23,257 nucleotides of DNA. Origin: Prevotella sp. UBA4339. Its GTDB lineage: Bacteria; Bacteroidota; Bacteroidia; Bacteroidales; Bacteroidaceae. The translations under genes were made by a program, and so were the position numbers. Positions 14,602 to 21,176 of this stretch are shown here, one piece after another. Position 1 is the first letter of the stretch, and every line of letters starts with the position of its first letter. The stretch lies in assembly GCA_002393725.1 (NCBI GenBank), contig DGTJ01000094.1, positions 1 through 23,257 of the forward strand, given 5' to 3'. The notes beneath the pieces are model-generated. The model worked only from the letters and a program-made list of their open reading frames with translations, ran no database searches and was not told where the DNA came from.

Positions 14602-16041
14602 CTGAGGCATATCAGCATCCTGCTAACTGTAATAGTGTATTTTGCCATCCTGTATGGCATCAGCCACCTGACGAGGGGTAAGGCTGACAATAACACGTTC
14701 TATCGCGCCAACCGCAAGGCTCCATGGTACATGGTAGCCTTCGGAATGGTTGGCGCCTCGATATCAGGAGTGACATTCGTGTCGGTTCCCGGCATGGTTC
14801 TTACATCCCAGATGACGTACCTTCAGATGTGTCTGGGATTCATCGTGGGATATATAGCAATCGCCTTTGTGCTGTTGCCGCTGTATTACGGACTCCAGGT
14901 GACGAGTATCTATACCTATCTGGGACAGCGGCTGGGCAACCGTTCATACCTTACGGGTGCATGGTTCTTCCTCATCTCCAAGATGACCGGCGCCGCCGTG
15001 AGGTTCTATGTGGTATGCATTATCCTGCAGCAGTTTGTGTTCGACCCGGCAGGCATACCGTTTGCGGTAAATGTCGTGGTGATGGTGATACTTATATGGC
15101 TCTACACCCGCCGTGGAGGAATAGGCACACTGGTGTTCACCGACAGCTTCCAGACCGTCTGCCTTTTCACTGCGCTGGTGCTTATCATCATGGCAGTCAT
15201 CAGCCAGCTGCATCTCTCTGTAGGTGAGGCTGTCAGCGCCATAGCAGACAGTCGGATGAGCCGCATCTTCGTCTTCGACGACTGGGTGTCACCCCACAAT
15301 TTCTGGAAGCAGTTTCTTAGCGGTGCCTTCATAGCTATAGTGATGACGGGGCTCGACCAGGACATGATGCAGAAGAACCTGACCTGCAAGTCGCTCCGCG
15401 ATGCACAGAAGGACATGTGCACCTATGGCATGGCCTTCGTCCCGGCCAACCTGCTGTTTCTGGCATTGGGAGTACTGTTGGCTATGCTGGCAGGAGATGT
15501 CACAGGAGTAAAAGGCGATCAGCTCCTGCCAAACTTCATCCAAGGGGCTGCTGACAATAACATATCATTAGCTATTTATCATCTGTTTATCCTCGGCATA
15601 CTGGCGGCATCATTCTCAAGTGCCGACTCTGCACTGACCGCACTAACCACCAGCTTCTGCGTGGATATTCTCCGACAGCCCGACAACGAACGGCTGCGCA
15701 AACGGACACACATCGGGATGTGTCTCTTCTTCGTGGTATTCATCCTGCTGTTCCGTGCTGTCAACTCCACCTCGCTCATCGATGCCATCTACACGATAGC
15801 CAGCTATACTTACGGCCCGCTGCTTGGACTGTTCACCTTCGGACTGTTCACTCGCAGCATACCTAACGACAGACTGGTGCCATACATCTGCATCGTCTCT
15901 CCCCTACTCTGCTATACCCTCGACGCCATAGCACAACAGCTCTGGGGCTACCGATTCGGCTACGAGCTGCTGATGCTCAATGGTCTGCTCACGTTCTGCG
16001 GACTGCTTACCACATCAACTTCGTGTACAAGGCGAAAATAG
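14602..16041 (+). CDS. Sodium:solute symporter (SSS family)
   Basis: This is an integral inner-membrane protein of 468 residues from the GTG at 14635, or 479 from the CTG at 14602 used here. The longer form is preferred because it restores the family N-terminus (R-H-I-S-I-L-L-T-V-I-V-Y-F-A-I-L-Y-G-I-S-H-L-T) as a full first helix; from the GTG this helix is cut. About twelve to thirteen hydrophobic segments follow. Family blocks include G-A-S-I-S-G-V-T-F-V-S-V-P-G-M, K-M-T-G-A-A-V-R-F-Y, and A-S-F-S-S-A-D-S-A-L-T-A-L (sodium-site region). It couples Na+ entry to uptake of an unknown small solute. The gene starts 2 bp after the PAP2 stop, so the two are probably cotranscribed and translationally coupled. 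It may or may not serve the PUL; no substrate can be assigned. Confidence 0.9.
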   Translation: MRHISILLTVIVYFAILYGISHLTRGKADNNTFYRANRKAPWYMVAFGMVGASISGVTFVSVPGMVLTSQMTYLQMCLGFIVGYIAIAFVLLPLYYGLQVTSIYTYLGQRLGNRSYLTGAWFFLISKMTGAAVRFYVVCIILQQFVFDPAGIPFAVNVVVMVILIWLYTRRGGIGTLVFTDSFQTVCLFTALVLIIMAVISQLHLSVGEAVSAIADSRMSRIFVFDDWVSPHNFWKQFLSGAFIAIVMTGLDQDMMQKNLTCKSLRDAQKDMCTYGMAFVPANLLFLALGVLLAMLAGDVTGVKGDQLLPNFIQGAADNNISLAIYHLFILGILAASFSSADSALTALTTSFCVDILRQPDNERLRKRTHIGMCLFFVVFILLFRAVNSTSLIDAIYTIASYTYGPLLGLFTFGLFTRSIPNDRLVPYICIVSPLLCYTLDAIAQQLWGYRFGYELLMLNGLLTFCGLLTTSTSCTRRK

Positions 16042-16086
16042 TCCGGGCTTGTATAAAAATCGGATTCCGCCGTCCACTCGCACATA

Positions 16087-16224
16087 TAAGGCCGCCCGCT
16101 CCAAGATGTAAGGGCGGGCGCCCGAATTGATAAGGGCGGTCGGTCGAATCTGGCAATGTAGTACCTTTCTCCCTGTTTGGTAGTACCTCTCTCCCCCCTT
16201 CCCAGTACCTTCTCCCCTTTCGGC
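16087..16224 (+). repeat. 22-nt-period degenerate tandem array in two blocks
   Basis: Block 1 has three units starting with TAAGGSCG at 16087, 16109 and 16131. Block 2, after 6 nt, has three units starting with YAGTACCT and pyrimidine-rich at 16159, 16181 and 16203. Neighbouring units share 16 of 22 positions in the best pairs (B/C and D/E). Within block 1, 16094-16101 and 16112-16119 can pair as an 8-bp GC stem. It lies in the gene-free strip after the symporter. No function is evident. Confidence 0.6.
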
Positions 16225-16258
16225 TAATTTGTTTGGTATTTAGACACATGGGGCAGCA

Positions 16259-16280
16259 TGGGTCAGGGGACTCTGACCCA
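16259..16280. terminator. Palindromic hairpin between convergent genes
   Basis: TGGGTCAG (16259-16266) and CTGACCCA (16273-16280) form a perfect 8-bp stem with a 6-nt loop, 218 bp after the symporter stop and 55 bp beyond the aminopeptidase stop on the other strand. Its position suits a shared, bidirectional 3' end. There is no clear T-run, so confidence is limited. Confidence 0.4.
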
Positions 16281-16284
16281 CCGC

Positions 16285-16334
16285 GGCTACGGCATCACGT
16301 CCGACCCCTACTTCGGCAAGAAGATTGCCGGACT
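16285..16334 (+). pseudogene. Fragment of a GH43 endo-arabinanase gene
   Basis: The plus strand encodes G-Y-G-I-T-S-D-P-Y-F-G-K-K-I-A-G, nearly the same as G-D-G-I-T-Q-D-P-Y-F-G-K-K-I-A-G in the intact GH43 (bases 8197-8244). At the nucleotide level 42 of 48 bases match. The frame is closed by TAA at 16225 and by TAG at 16369, and the match stops at the aminopeptidase stop codon (16335). The residues upstream (M-G-Q-G-T-L-T-H-R) may or may not belong to it. It is a relic of a second GH43 copy, not a functional gene. Confidence 0.7.
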
Positions 16335-17618
16335 TCAGCTGAAGAACTTCGTGAATGCCTTAACGGTATAGATATGGTCGGCCACACTGCCAGTCTCACG
16401 ACAGCTATGCATGGCGAGGATGGCATTGCCCATATCAACACCTCTAAGCGGTATCGATGATGCGAGGATATTCCCCAATGTGCTGCCACCAGCCACGTCG
16501 GAGTGGTTGACGAAACGCTGACAGGGCACATCGGCCTCGCGGCATATCTCAGCGAAGACGGCAGCAGAGACGGCATCGCTGGCGTACTTCTGAGCAGCGT
16601 TGAACTTTATGACAGGTCCACCGCCCAGTACGGGATGGTTCGTCGGGTCGTATTTCTCGCTATAGTTGGGATGCCAGGCGTGGGCATTGTCAGCTGACAC
16701 CATAAAGGCTCGCTCGACGGCCTGATAAAAGGCTTCCTCTGTACCACTTTGTGCAAAGGCAATGCGCTTCAGCATCATCGACAGGAATGGACTGCCGGCA
16801 CCCTGCTTGGTCTGCGAGCCTGTCTCTTCATTGTCGAAGATGGCCAGTACCTTGGTCGTATCGGTAGTGTCTGTGGCGATCATCGCCTCCAGTCCTCCGA
16901 AGCACATAGAGAGATCGTCGAGACGACCGGAAGAGAAAAACTCATCATGCACGCCAAAGGTACAGGCTGGCGTGGCATCAGCCAGATAGAGATCGAAGTC
17001 GAGGATGTCCTTAGGCTGGACACCCAGCTCGCCGCAGATGACATTCATCAGCAGATTGCCCCGCTCTAATTCATTGGTCACGATGCCCAGAATAGGCAGC
17101 ATGTCCTTCTGCTTACTCAGTTTCACGCCGTCGTTCACCTGCCGGTTGAAATGAATGGCGAGGTTGCTGATCTGTAAAAGGGGGCGCTCGACGTGCAACA
17201 GCAGCGTCTTGGGATGGAGAGCATCCTCGCCACGCACTATCACACGGCCTGCAATCGTCAGCGGACGGTCGAACCATGTCGACATAATCGGACCGCCATA
17301 TACCTCAGTATTCAGCTTCACGATGCCACCCTCGCACAGCATCTCGGCATTGGGCTTGATGCGGAAGGTGGGGGAGTCGCAGTGGGCGCAGATCATTCGG
17401 AATCCTGCATCGGCCATCGGCTGGCGACCGATGTGGAAGGCATAGACGGACGAGTCGTTCTTCGTCACATAGAGTTTGTCACCAGCCCGAACCTCTCCGA
17501 TGGGCATCTGAGGGTCAAGACGACGATAGCCAGCGTTTTCCAGTTCGTTGGCGATATTCCTTGCAGCCAGGAAGTTCACTGGCGAAGCATCCAGAAAGTC
17601 CAATAGTCTCTTAATCAT
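16335..17618 (-). CDS. M18-family zinc aminopeptidase
   Basis: The 427-residue length and motif order match M18 (aspartyl aminopeptidase/ApeB-type) enzymes. Metal ligands and catalytic residues are visible: His79 in A-H-C-D-S-P, Asp234 in S-G-R-L-D-D-L, Glu264-Glu265 in D-N-E-E-T-G-S, Asp310 in S-A-D-N-A-H-A-W-H-P-N-Y, and His404 in M-H-S-C-R-E. No signal peptide is present, so it is cytoplasmic. It should remove N-terminal, often acidic, residues from peptides using two metal ions, probably as a large oligomer. It is the second gene of a minus-strand operon, starting 23 bp after the phosphatase stop. The C-terminus (V-K-A-F-T-K-F-F-S) is normal, so the adjoining GH43 fragment has not damaged it. 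Confidence 0.95.
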   Translation of the reverse strand: MIKRLLDFLDASPVNFLAARNIANELENAGYRRLDPQMPIGEVRAGDKLYVTKNDSSVYAFHIGRQPMADAGFRMICAHCDSPTFRIKPNAEMLCEGGIVKLNTEVYGGPIMSTWFDRPLTIAGRVIVRGEDALHPKTLLLHVERPLLQISNLAIHFNRQVNDGVKLSKQKDMLPILGIVTNELERGNLLMNVICGELGVQPKDILDFDLYLADATPACTFGVHDEFFSSGRLDDLSMCFGGLEAMIATDTTDTTKVLAIFDNEETGSQTKQGAGSPFLSMMLKRIAFAQSGTEEAFYQAVERAFMVSADNAHAWHPNYSEKYDPTNHPVLGGGPVIKFNAAQKYASDAVSAAVFAEICREADVPCQRFVNHSDVAGGSTLGNILASSIPLRGVDMGNAILAMHSCRETGSVADHIYTVKAFTKFFS

Positions 17619-17641
17619 ATTGCAATCGTTATTATTGTTTA

Positions 17642-18160
17642 TTATCTCGGTAGTCCTTCATCCTGAAGTTGTCTGCCAAGGGCTTCACCGGCAGCATGCT
17701 GGGTGATGTCTAATAGTGCCTGACATCCTTCTAACACGTCGCGCCAGGTAGCCTCGAAGTTGCCAGTGTACCAAGGGTCAGCCACGTCGCCAGGCCGTCG
17801 GGTGTAGTCCATCAGCATCACGATTTTCCCTTCGGGGTCGCCACCGCAGATGTTTCGCATGTTGCGGATGTTCCACGAGTCCATGCCTATCAGCAGGTCG
17901 AAGCGGTCGTAGTCCGAACGCGTCATCTGTCGTGCCGTCTTACCCGCACAGCCGATGCCGTGCTCTGCCAGTTTCCGACGCGCTGGGGGATAGACGCTGT
18001 TGCCAATCTCTTCCGTCGAAGTGGCTGCCGACTCAATCATGAAGCTGTCCTCCAGCCCCGCCTTCTTCACCAAGTCTTTCATCACGAACTCTGCCATCGG
18101 ACTACGACAGATGTTACCGTGGCAGACAAACAGAATCTTATGTTTTGCTTTGTTAGCCAT
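17642..18160 (-). CDS. Low-molecular-weight protein tyrosine phosphatase
   Basis: Reading from the ATG at 18160 gives 172 residues. An in-frame TTG at 18196 is rejected because it would overlap the promoter -7 box at 18186-18193. The P-loop C-H-G-N-I-C-R-S (Cys13, Arg19) follows a beta strand, as in all LMW-PTPs, and the general acid Asp128 lies in D-P-W-Y-T-G-N-F. The enzyme hydrolyses phosphotyrosine via a cysteinyl-phosphate intermediate in the cytoplasm. Bacterial relatives act on tyrosine kinases of capsule export or in stress signalling; no kinase or capsule gene is in view, so its target is unknown. It leads the operon with the M18 aminopeptidase. Confidence 0.95.
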   Translation of the reverse strand: MANKAKHKILFVCHGNICRSPMAEFVMKDLVKKAGLEDSFMIESAATSTEEIGNSVYPPARRKLAEHGIGCAGKTARQMTRSDYDRFDLLIGMDSWNIRNMRNICGGDPEGKIVMLMDYTRRPGDVADPWYTGNFEATWRDVLEGCQALLDITQHAAGEALGRQLQDEGLPR

Positions 18161-18185
18161 AATCCATTTACCTCTTAACTTGGTG

Positions 18186-18193
18186 CAAAGATA
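18186..18193 (-). promoter_or_regulatory. -7 box of the phosphatase-aminopeptidase operon
   Basis: On the minus strand the sequence reads TATCTTTG (plus strand CAAAGATA), a full match to TAnnTTTG, 25 bp upstream of the phosphatase ATG. No clean TTTG is found at -33; the region is T-rich. Confidence 0.65.
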
Positions 18194-18219
18194 CAAAAAA
18201 AGGGTGAAAACAGCTTCTT

Positions 18220-18480
18220 TTATTGATGTTTTATACTACAATTTGTCTGTATTTCATCGAAAATTCGCTTCTTCGCACCGTGGATGGTAAAAGAGCCTGA
18301 CCACTCGTCGGTGATACGGCCTTCATAGTGCCACGGGCGTGAATGCTCTTCATCGTCGAGTAAGTCCAATGCTCAGGCATGTCACCAGCGGCATATTCCA
18401 GGAAGCAAGTGAATTCTCCAAGATAACAGTAACTCTGGCTTTGCCGAAGCTCTTGGATGAGCCAAGCGAAACAAGTTTCG
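18220..18480 (-). pseudogene. Frameshifted remnant of an unidentified gene
   Basis: Two minus-strand frames each look protein-like over adjoining parts. One gives S-Y-C-Y-L-G-E-F-T-C-F-L-E-Y-A-A-G-D-M-P-E-H-W-T. About 10 bases later the other takes over: L-L-D-D-E-E-H-S-R-P-W-H-Y-E-G-R-I-T-D-E-W-S-G-S-F, then H-G-A-K-K-R-I-F-D-E-I, ending at TAA 18222-18220. Joining them needs one frameshift near 18350. I do not recognise the family. No start codon or ribosome site is evident. The gap 18161-18615 otherwise holds only the two promoters. Confidence 0.35.
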
Positions 18481-18545
18481 AGTCCTCTGCACAAGAAAAT
18501 GAAAATAAAATCGAGTTTTTATTATGCATTTCGCTCGACTTTTCG

Positions 18546-18553
18546 TAACTTTG
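18546..18553 (+). promoter_or_regulatory. -7 box upstream of the SprT-like gene
   Basis: TAACTTTG fits TAnnTTTG, 62 bp before the SprT-like start. Just upstream, TCGAG (18511-18515) and CTCGA (18534-18538) form a small inverted repeat spanning the -33 area that could bind a regulator or be part of a dispersed promoter repeat. Confidence 0.6.
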
Positions 18554-18615
18554 CATCCCGAAGCAATAAGATTTAAAACGATGTGCAATATAAGTGACGC
18601 ACTGCTACAAAGATA

Positions 18616-19302
18616 ATGAAGGCAACAATTCTATACATAGAGAAGAAATTTGATGAGTTTAACCTCCAGATGTTTGGCGGTAAACTCCCCAAAATCCCTG
18701 TGGAGTTGAGCGATGCCAAGACATTCATCGGGCAGTGCGTATATAAAAAGAGGAGGAAGCCATTTGGCAAAACGGAACTATACGGCTTCAGACTCCGCAT
18801 CAACACCCGTGTAGACTTGCCGGAACGTGAGGTGGAGGACACTATCATCCATGAGATGATCCATTACTACATCGGATATAACCAACTGGAAGACACCTCG
18901 GCACACGGACCGCTGTTCCTCGGAATCATGAACGAGATTAACCGCGAGTTCGGCAGGAACCTCACTGTGTCGCACAAGAGCACTAAGGAACAGCGCGAAC
19001 AACTACAGGATAAGCGTAGCCACTATCATGTGATAGCCGTAGTAAACTTCCACGATGGCAGGACAGGCATCAAAGTGCTGCCCCGTGTACTCAGAAGCAT
19101 CCTCTACTATTATAATAATGTATTGGCAAACAGGGAAATAGCTTCTATACAGTTATACATGAGCAACAACGTGTTCTTCAACCGCTATCCCAACTCGTCA
19201 GCCCTGAAGGTACATTTCTTGGAAACTGAAGAGATCGACAAGCAGTTGAAGGGTGCAGAAAAGATGGCGTGCGACGGCATATCAATCAAGAGGAATCAGT
19301 GA
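18616..19302 (+). CDS. SprT-like zinc metalloprotein
   Basis: The 228-residue protein has the SprT-like layout: an N-terminal helix with F-D-E-F-N-L-Q-M-F-G-G-K-L-P, the zinc motif H79-E-M-I-H83, and a third ligand candidate His97 in S-A-H-G-P-L-F. The family includes Spartan-type proteases that act on DNA-protein crosslinks and bacterial SprT proteins of mostly unknown role. No signal peptide is present, so it is cytoplasmic. The C-terminal half (130-228) has no motif I recognise and lacks the Cys-rich zinc ribbon of some SprT proteins. It may be cotranscribed with the AraC regulator 52 bp downstream. An 8-bp hairpin ACAAAGGG/CCCTTTGT lies in that gap (19317-19337). Proteolytic activity is a family inference. 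Confidence 0.85.
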   Translation: MKATILYIEKKFDEFNLQMFGGKLPKIPVELSDAKTFIGQCVYKKRRKPFGKTELYGFRLRINTRVDLPEREVEDTIIHEMIHYYIGYNQLEDTSAHGPLFLGIMNEINREFGRNLTVSHKSTKEQREQLQDKRSHYHVIAVVNFHDGRTGIKVLPRVLRSILYYYNNVLANREIASIQLYMSNNVFFNRYPNSSALKVHFLETEEIDKQLKGAEKMACDGISIKRNQ

Positions 19303-19354
19303 AATACAAAAAGCATACAAAGGGTCTGGCCCTTTGTGTGAAAGCGATACTTAT

Positions 19355-20260
19355 ATGACGATAGAATTGTATATCAACGAAGTGAATGACTACGCACAGG
19401 ATATCGGTGCGCCAGTCTATCATCCACACGTCTCCGTGATACACTACGACGAGGTAGGTGAGATACGTCATACGATGAATCGATTCAATTGCTATGGCAT
19501 ATTCCTTCAACAGGAGTTCCCCGAAGGTCTGACTTACGGAATCGGCACATACCAAGAAGGCGACGGCTCACTGATAGCCCTATCGCCTGGACAGATAGGC
19601 GGCAAGCAGGATGACGGTACACGACGGCAGTATCACGGTTGGGTACTCTTATTCGACAATGGGTTCGTCCAGGGAACAGCCATAGAGCAGAAGCTCGACA
19701 GCTACCAGTTCTTCTCATACCATTCTAACGAAGCACTCATCCTGACTCCAGAAGAGAAGGACATACTAAGTCTGCTCATGTCCAATCTCCGAGGGGAACT
19801 GGCAACGCAGTCTCAGTCGTTCGGGCATGATGACATCATCAGAAACTATATCCTGCTTATCCTCGACTACTGCAACCGTTTCTATTTCCGCCAGTATAAG
19901 GAAATGGCGGCTGAAGGCAGTGATATTCTCAGCCGGTTCCAGCAGGTGCTGACCGACTATTATGCACATGGCATGCAAAAGACGAAAGGGTTGCCAAGTG
20001 TGAAATACTGCGCCAGCGAACTGTGCCTGTCGCCGAGCTATTTTGGCGACATCATCAGGGATGCTCTGGGCGAGAGTCCGAAGGACTACATACGAGGCTT
20101 CGTGGTGATGCGTGCCAAGAATCTCATTCTCAGCGGCAAGACAATCGACAGGGTGGCCGAAGAACTAGGCTTCGAATACCCTCAGCACTTCACCCGGATG
20201 TTTAAGAATGCGACGGGTCTGACCCCACGCCAATTCTTCGACAGTCAGCGCAAAAAGTAA
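19355..20260 (+). CDS. AraC-family transcriptional regulator
   Basis: The ATG at 19355 (301 residues) is chosen; an upstream in-frame ATG at 19253 overlaps the SprT-like gene and adds unconserved residues. The N-terminal part (20-130) resembles the cupin-like effector domain (F-N-C-Y-G-I-F-L-Q, L-I-A-L-S-P-G-Q, W-V-L-L-F-D). The C-terminal AraC double helix-turn-helix runs from about 200 to 297: V-K-Y-C-A-S-E-L-C-L-S-P-S-Y-F-G-D-I-I-R, then I-D-R-V-A-E-E-L-G-F-E-Y-P-Q-H-F-T-R-M-F-K. Such regulators in Bacteroidales often control the reductase or hydrolase genes next to them, so the three-gene operon starting at 20385 is its likely target; a near-perfect palindrome stands in that promoter. The effector is unknown. 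Confidence 0.93.
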   Translation: MTIELYINEVNDYAQDIGAPVYHPHVSVIHYDEVGEIRHTMNRFNCYGIFLQQEFPEGLTYGIGTYQEGDGSLIALSPGQIGGKQDDGTRRQYHGWVLLFDNGFVQGTAIEQKLDSYQFFSYHSNEALILTPEEKDILSLLMSNLRGELATQSQSFGHDDIIRNYILLILDYCNRFYFRQYKEMAAEGSDILSRFQQVLTDYYAHGMQKTKGLPSVKYCASELCLSPSYFGDIIRDALGESPKDYIRGFVVMRAKNLILSGKTIDRVAEELGFEYPQHFTRMFKNATGLTPRQFFDSQRKK

Positions 20261-20315
20261 GCGCTCGGCCAAAGGGAACCTGAAAGTCAAGAACCTCATT
20301 TCTGGTAGTTTTGTC

Positions 20316-20339
20316 CGTAATCCGTCTATGCGGGTTACG
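20316..20339. promoter_or_regulatory. Inverted repeat in the reductase operon promoter
   Basis: CGTAATCCG (20316-20324) and CGGGTTACG (20331-20339) are inverted with one mismatch, 6 nt apart, ending 12 bp before the -7 box. It could be an operator for the AraC-family regulator upstream or, less likely, a terminator of that gene, as no T-run follows. Confidence 0.45.
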
Positions 20340-20351
20340 TGGTTTTTGTCG

Positions 20352-20359
20352 TACCTTTG
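20352..20359 (+). promoter_or_regulatory. -7 box of the reductase/cyclophilin-like/hydrolase operon
   Basis: TACCTTTG fits TAnnTTTG, 25 bp before the reductase ATG. A T-rich TTTTTG stretch (about 20343-20348) is too close to serve as -33, so the inverted repeat occupies that place. Confidence 0.65.
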
Positions 20360-20384
20360 CAGCGGAATTTAAAACAAGACAGTA

Positions 20385-21167
20385 ATGAGACCATACATCA
20401 TTTGCCACATGATGGCATCGCTCGACGGCAGGATAGACTGCGAAATGACCGAGCAGATAGACGACACCAACCATTATTATGAGGCACTGGCCCAGCTCGG
20501 CTGTCCATCCACCCTGGAGGGTAAGACGACACTGGCGATGCACTATGCACAAGACGGTGTGTTCCAACAGCAGAGACCACACGAGGATGCCGGAAAGCAG
20601 CTCTACAAGGCTGTGGATGGGCTACGGGCATGCGACGGTAACCGCGAAGCACTTGCTACCGATAGTGACGCAAGTAATCGGCTTGCCGCTTGCTACCGAA
20701 GGGACGCAAGAACGCCGGGAATGGATGCGGGCTATGCCATCGGCGTCGACACACATGGCACACTGTTGTGGGACGACAACACCACCGAACTATTCGGGCA
20801 TCCTCTGCTGATGATCCTTTCGGAACGGGCCAGCCAGGAATATCTTGAGTATCTTAGGAGCAAACACATATCCTATATTACCACTGGGCGAGATAGCATA
20901 GACCTCCCGCAGGCAATGGAGACATTGCGTACAGTCTTCGGTGTAGAACGCCTCGCTGTGGTAGGTGGCGGACACATCAACGGTTCCATGCTCGACCAAG
21001 GGCTGATAGATGAGGTGAGCATGATGTACGGCTATGGCATCGACGGGCGAGGGGGTATGGCCGCAGCTTTCGATGGCCGGCCGATGGACAGCAAACCCGT
21101 AAGGCTCACTTTCAAGAGTGTGGAAGAACTGGATGGCATCGTATGGATAAGGTATCAGGTGAAATAA
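20385..21167 (+). CDS. RibD C-terminal/dihydrofolate-reductase-like protein with an inserted segment
   Basis: The 260-residue protein has the RibD-C/DHFR-like fold signature: M-R-P-Y-I-I-C-H-M-M-A-S-L-D-G-R-I at the start, E-G-K-T-T-L-A-M-H-Y, Y-A-I-G-V-D-T-H-G-T-L-L-W, and near the end L-A-V-V-G-G-G-H-I-N-G-S-M-L, L-I-D-E-V-S-M-M-Y-G-Y-G-I-D-G-R-G-G. Such enzymes use NAD(P)H to reduce pterin, riboflavin-precursor or other carbonyl substrates; the substrate is unknown. It is cytoplasmic. Oddity: residues about 78-116 (D-G-L-R-A-C-D-G-N-R-E-A-L) look foreign and are encoded by a pair of near-identical 22-23-nt repeats. As I recall the family, members lack this stretch. The fold's core blocks are intact. 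It heads an operon with the next two genes. Confidence 0.85.
   Translation: MRPYIICHMMASLDGRIDCEMTEQIDDTNHYYEALAQLGCPSTLEGKTTLAMHYAQDGVFQQQRPHEDAGKQLYKAVDGLRACDGNREALATDSDASNRLAACYRRDARTPGMDAGYAIGVDTHGTLLWDDNTTELFGHPLLMILSERASQEYLEYLRSKHISYITTGRDSIDLPQAMETLRTVFGVERLAVVGGGHINGSMLDQGLIDEVSMMYGYGIDGRGGMAAAFDGRPMDSKPVRLTFKSVEELDGIVWIRYQVK
20652..20710 (+). repeat. Duplicated short palindromic repeat inside the reductase gene
   Basis: CTTGCTACCGATAGTGACG plus CAAG at 20652-20674 is repeated as CTTGCTACCGAAGGGACG plus CAAG at 20689-20710, 37 bp apart. Each copy has CTTGC and GCAAG at its ends, so each can fold. The pair keeps the reading frame open. Confidence 0.75.
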
Positions 21168-21176
21168 TTGTCATTT

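Noticed and set aside
14602..16041. Symporter as the PUL's monosaccharide importer
   Set aside because: It is separated from the PUL by its own promoter and coupled to a PAP2 gene; nothing in the sequence indicates a sugar substrate.
16087..16224. CRISPR-like array
   Set aside because: Units are contiguous and degenerate at 22 nt, with no unique spacers between them and no cas genes in the window.
18161..18196. TTG start for the tyrosine phosphatase
   Set aside because: It would place the start codon upstream of the -7 promoter box, and the added residues precede the normal beta strand of the family.
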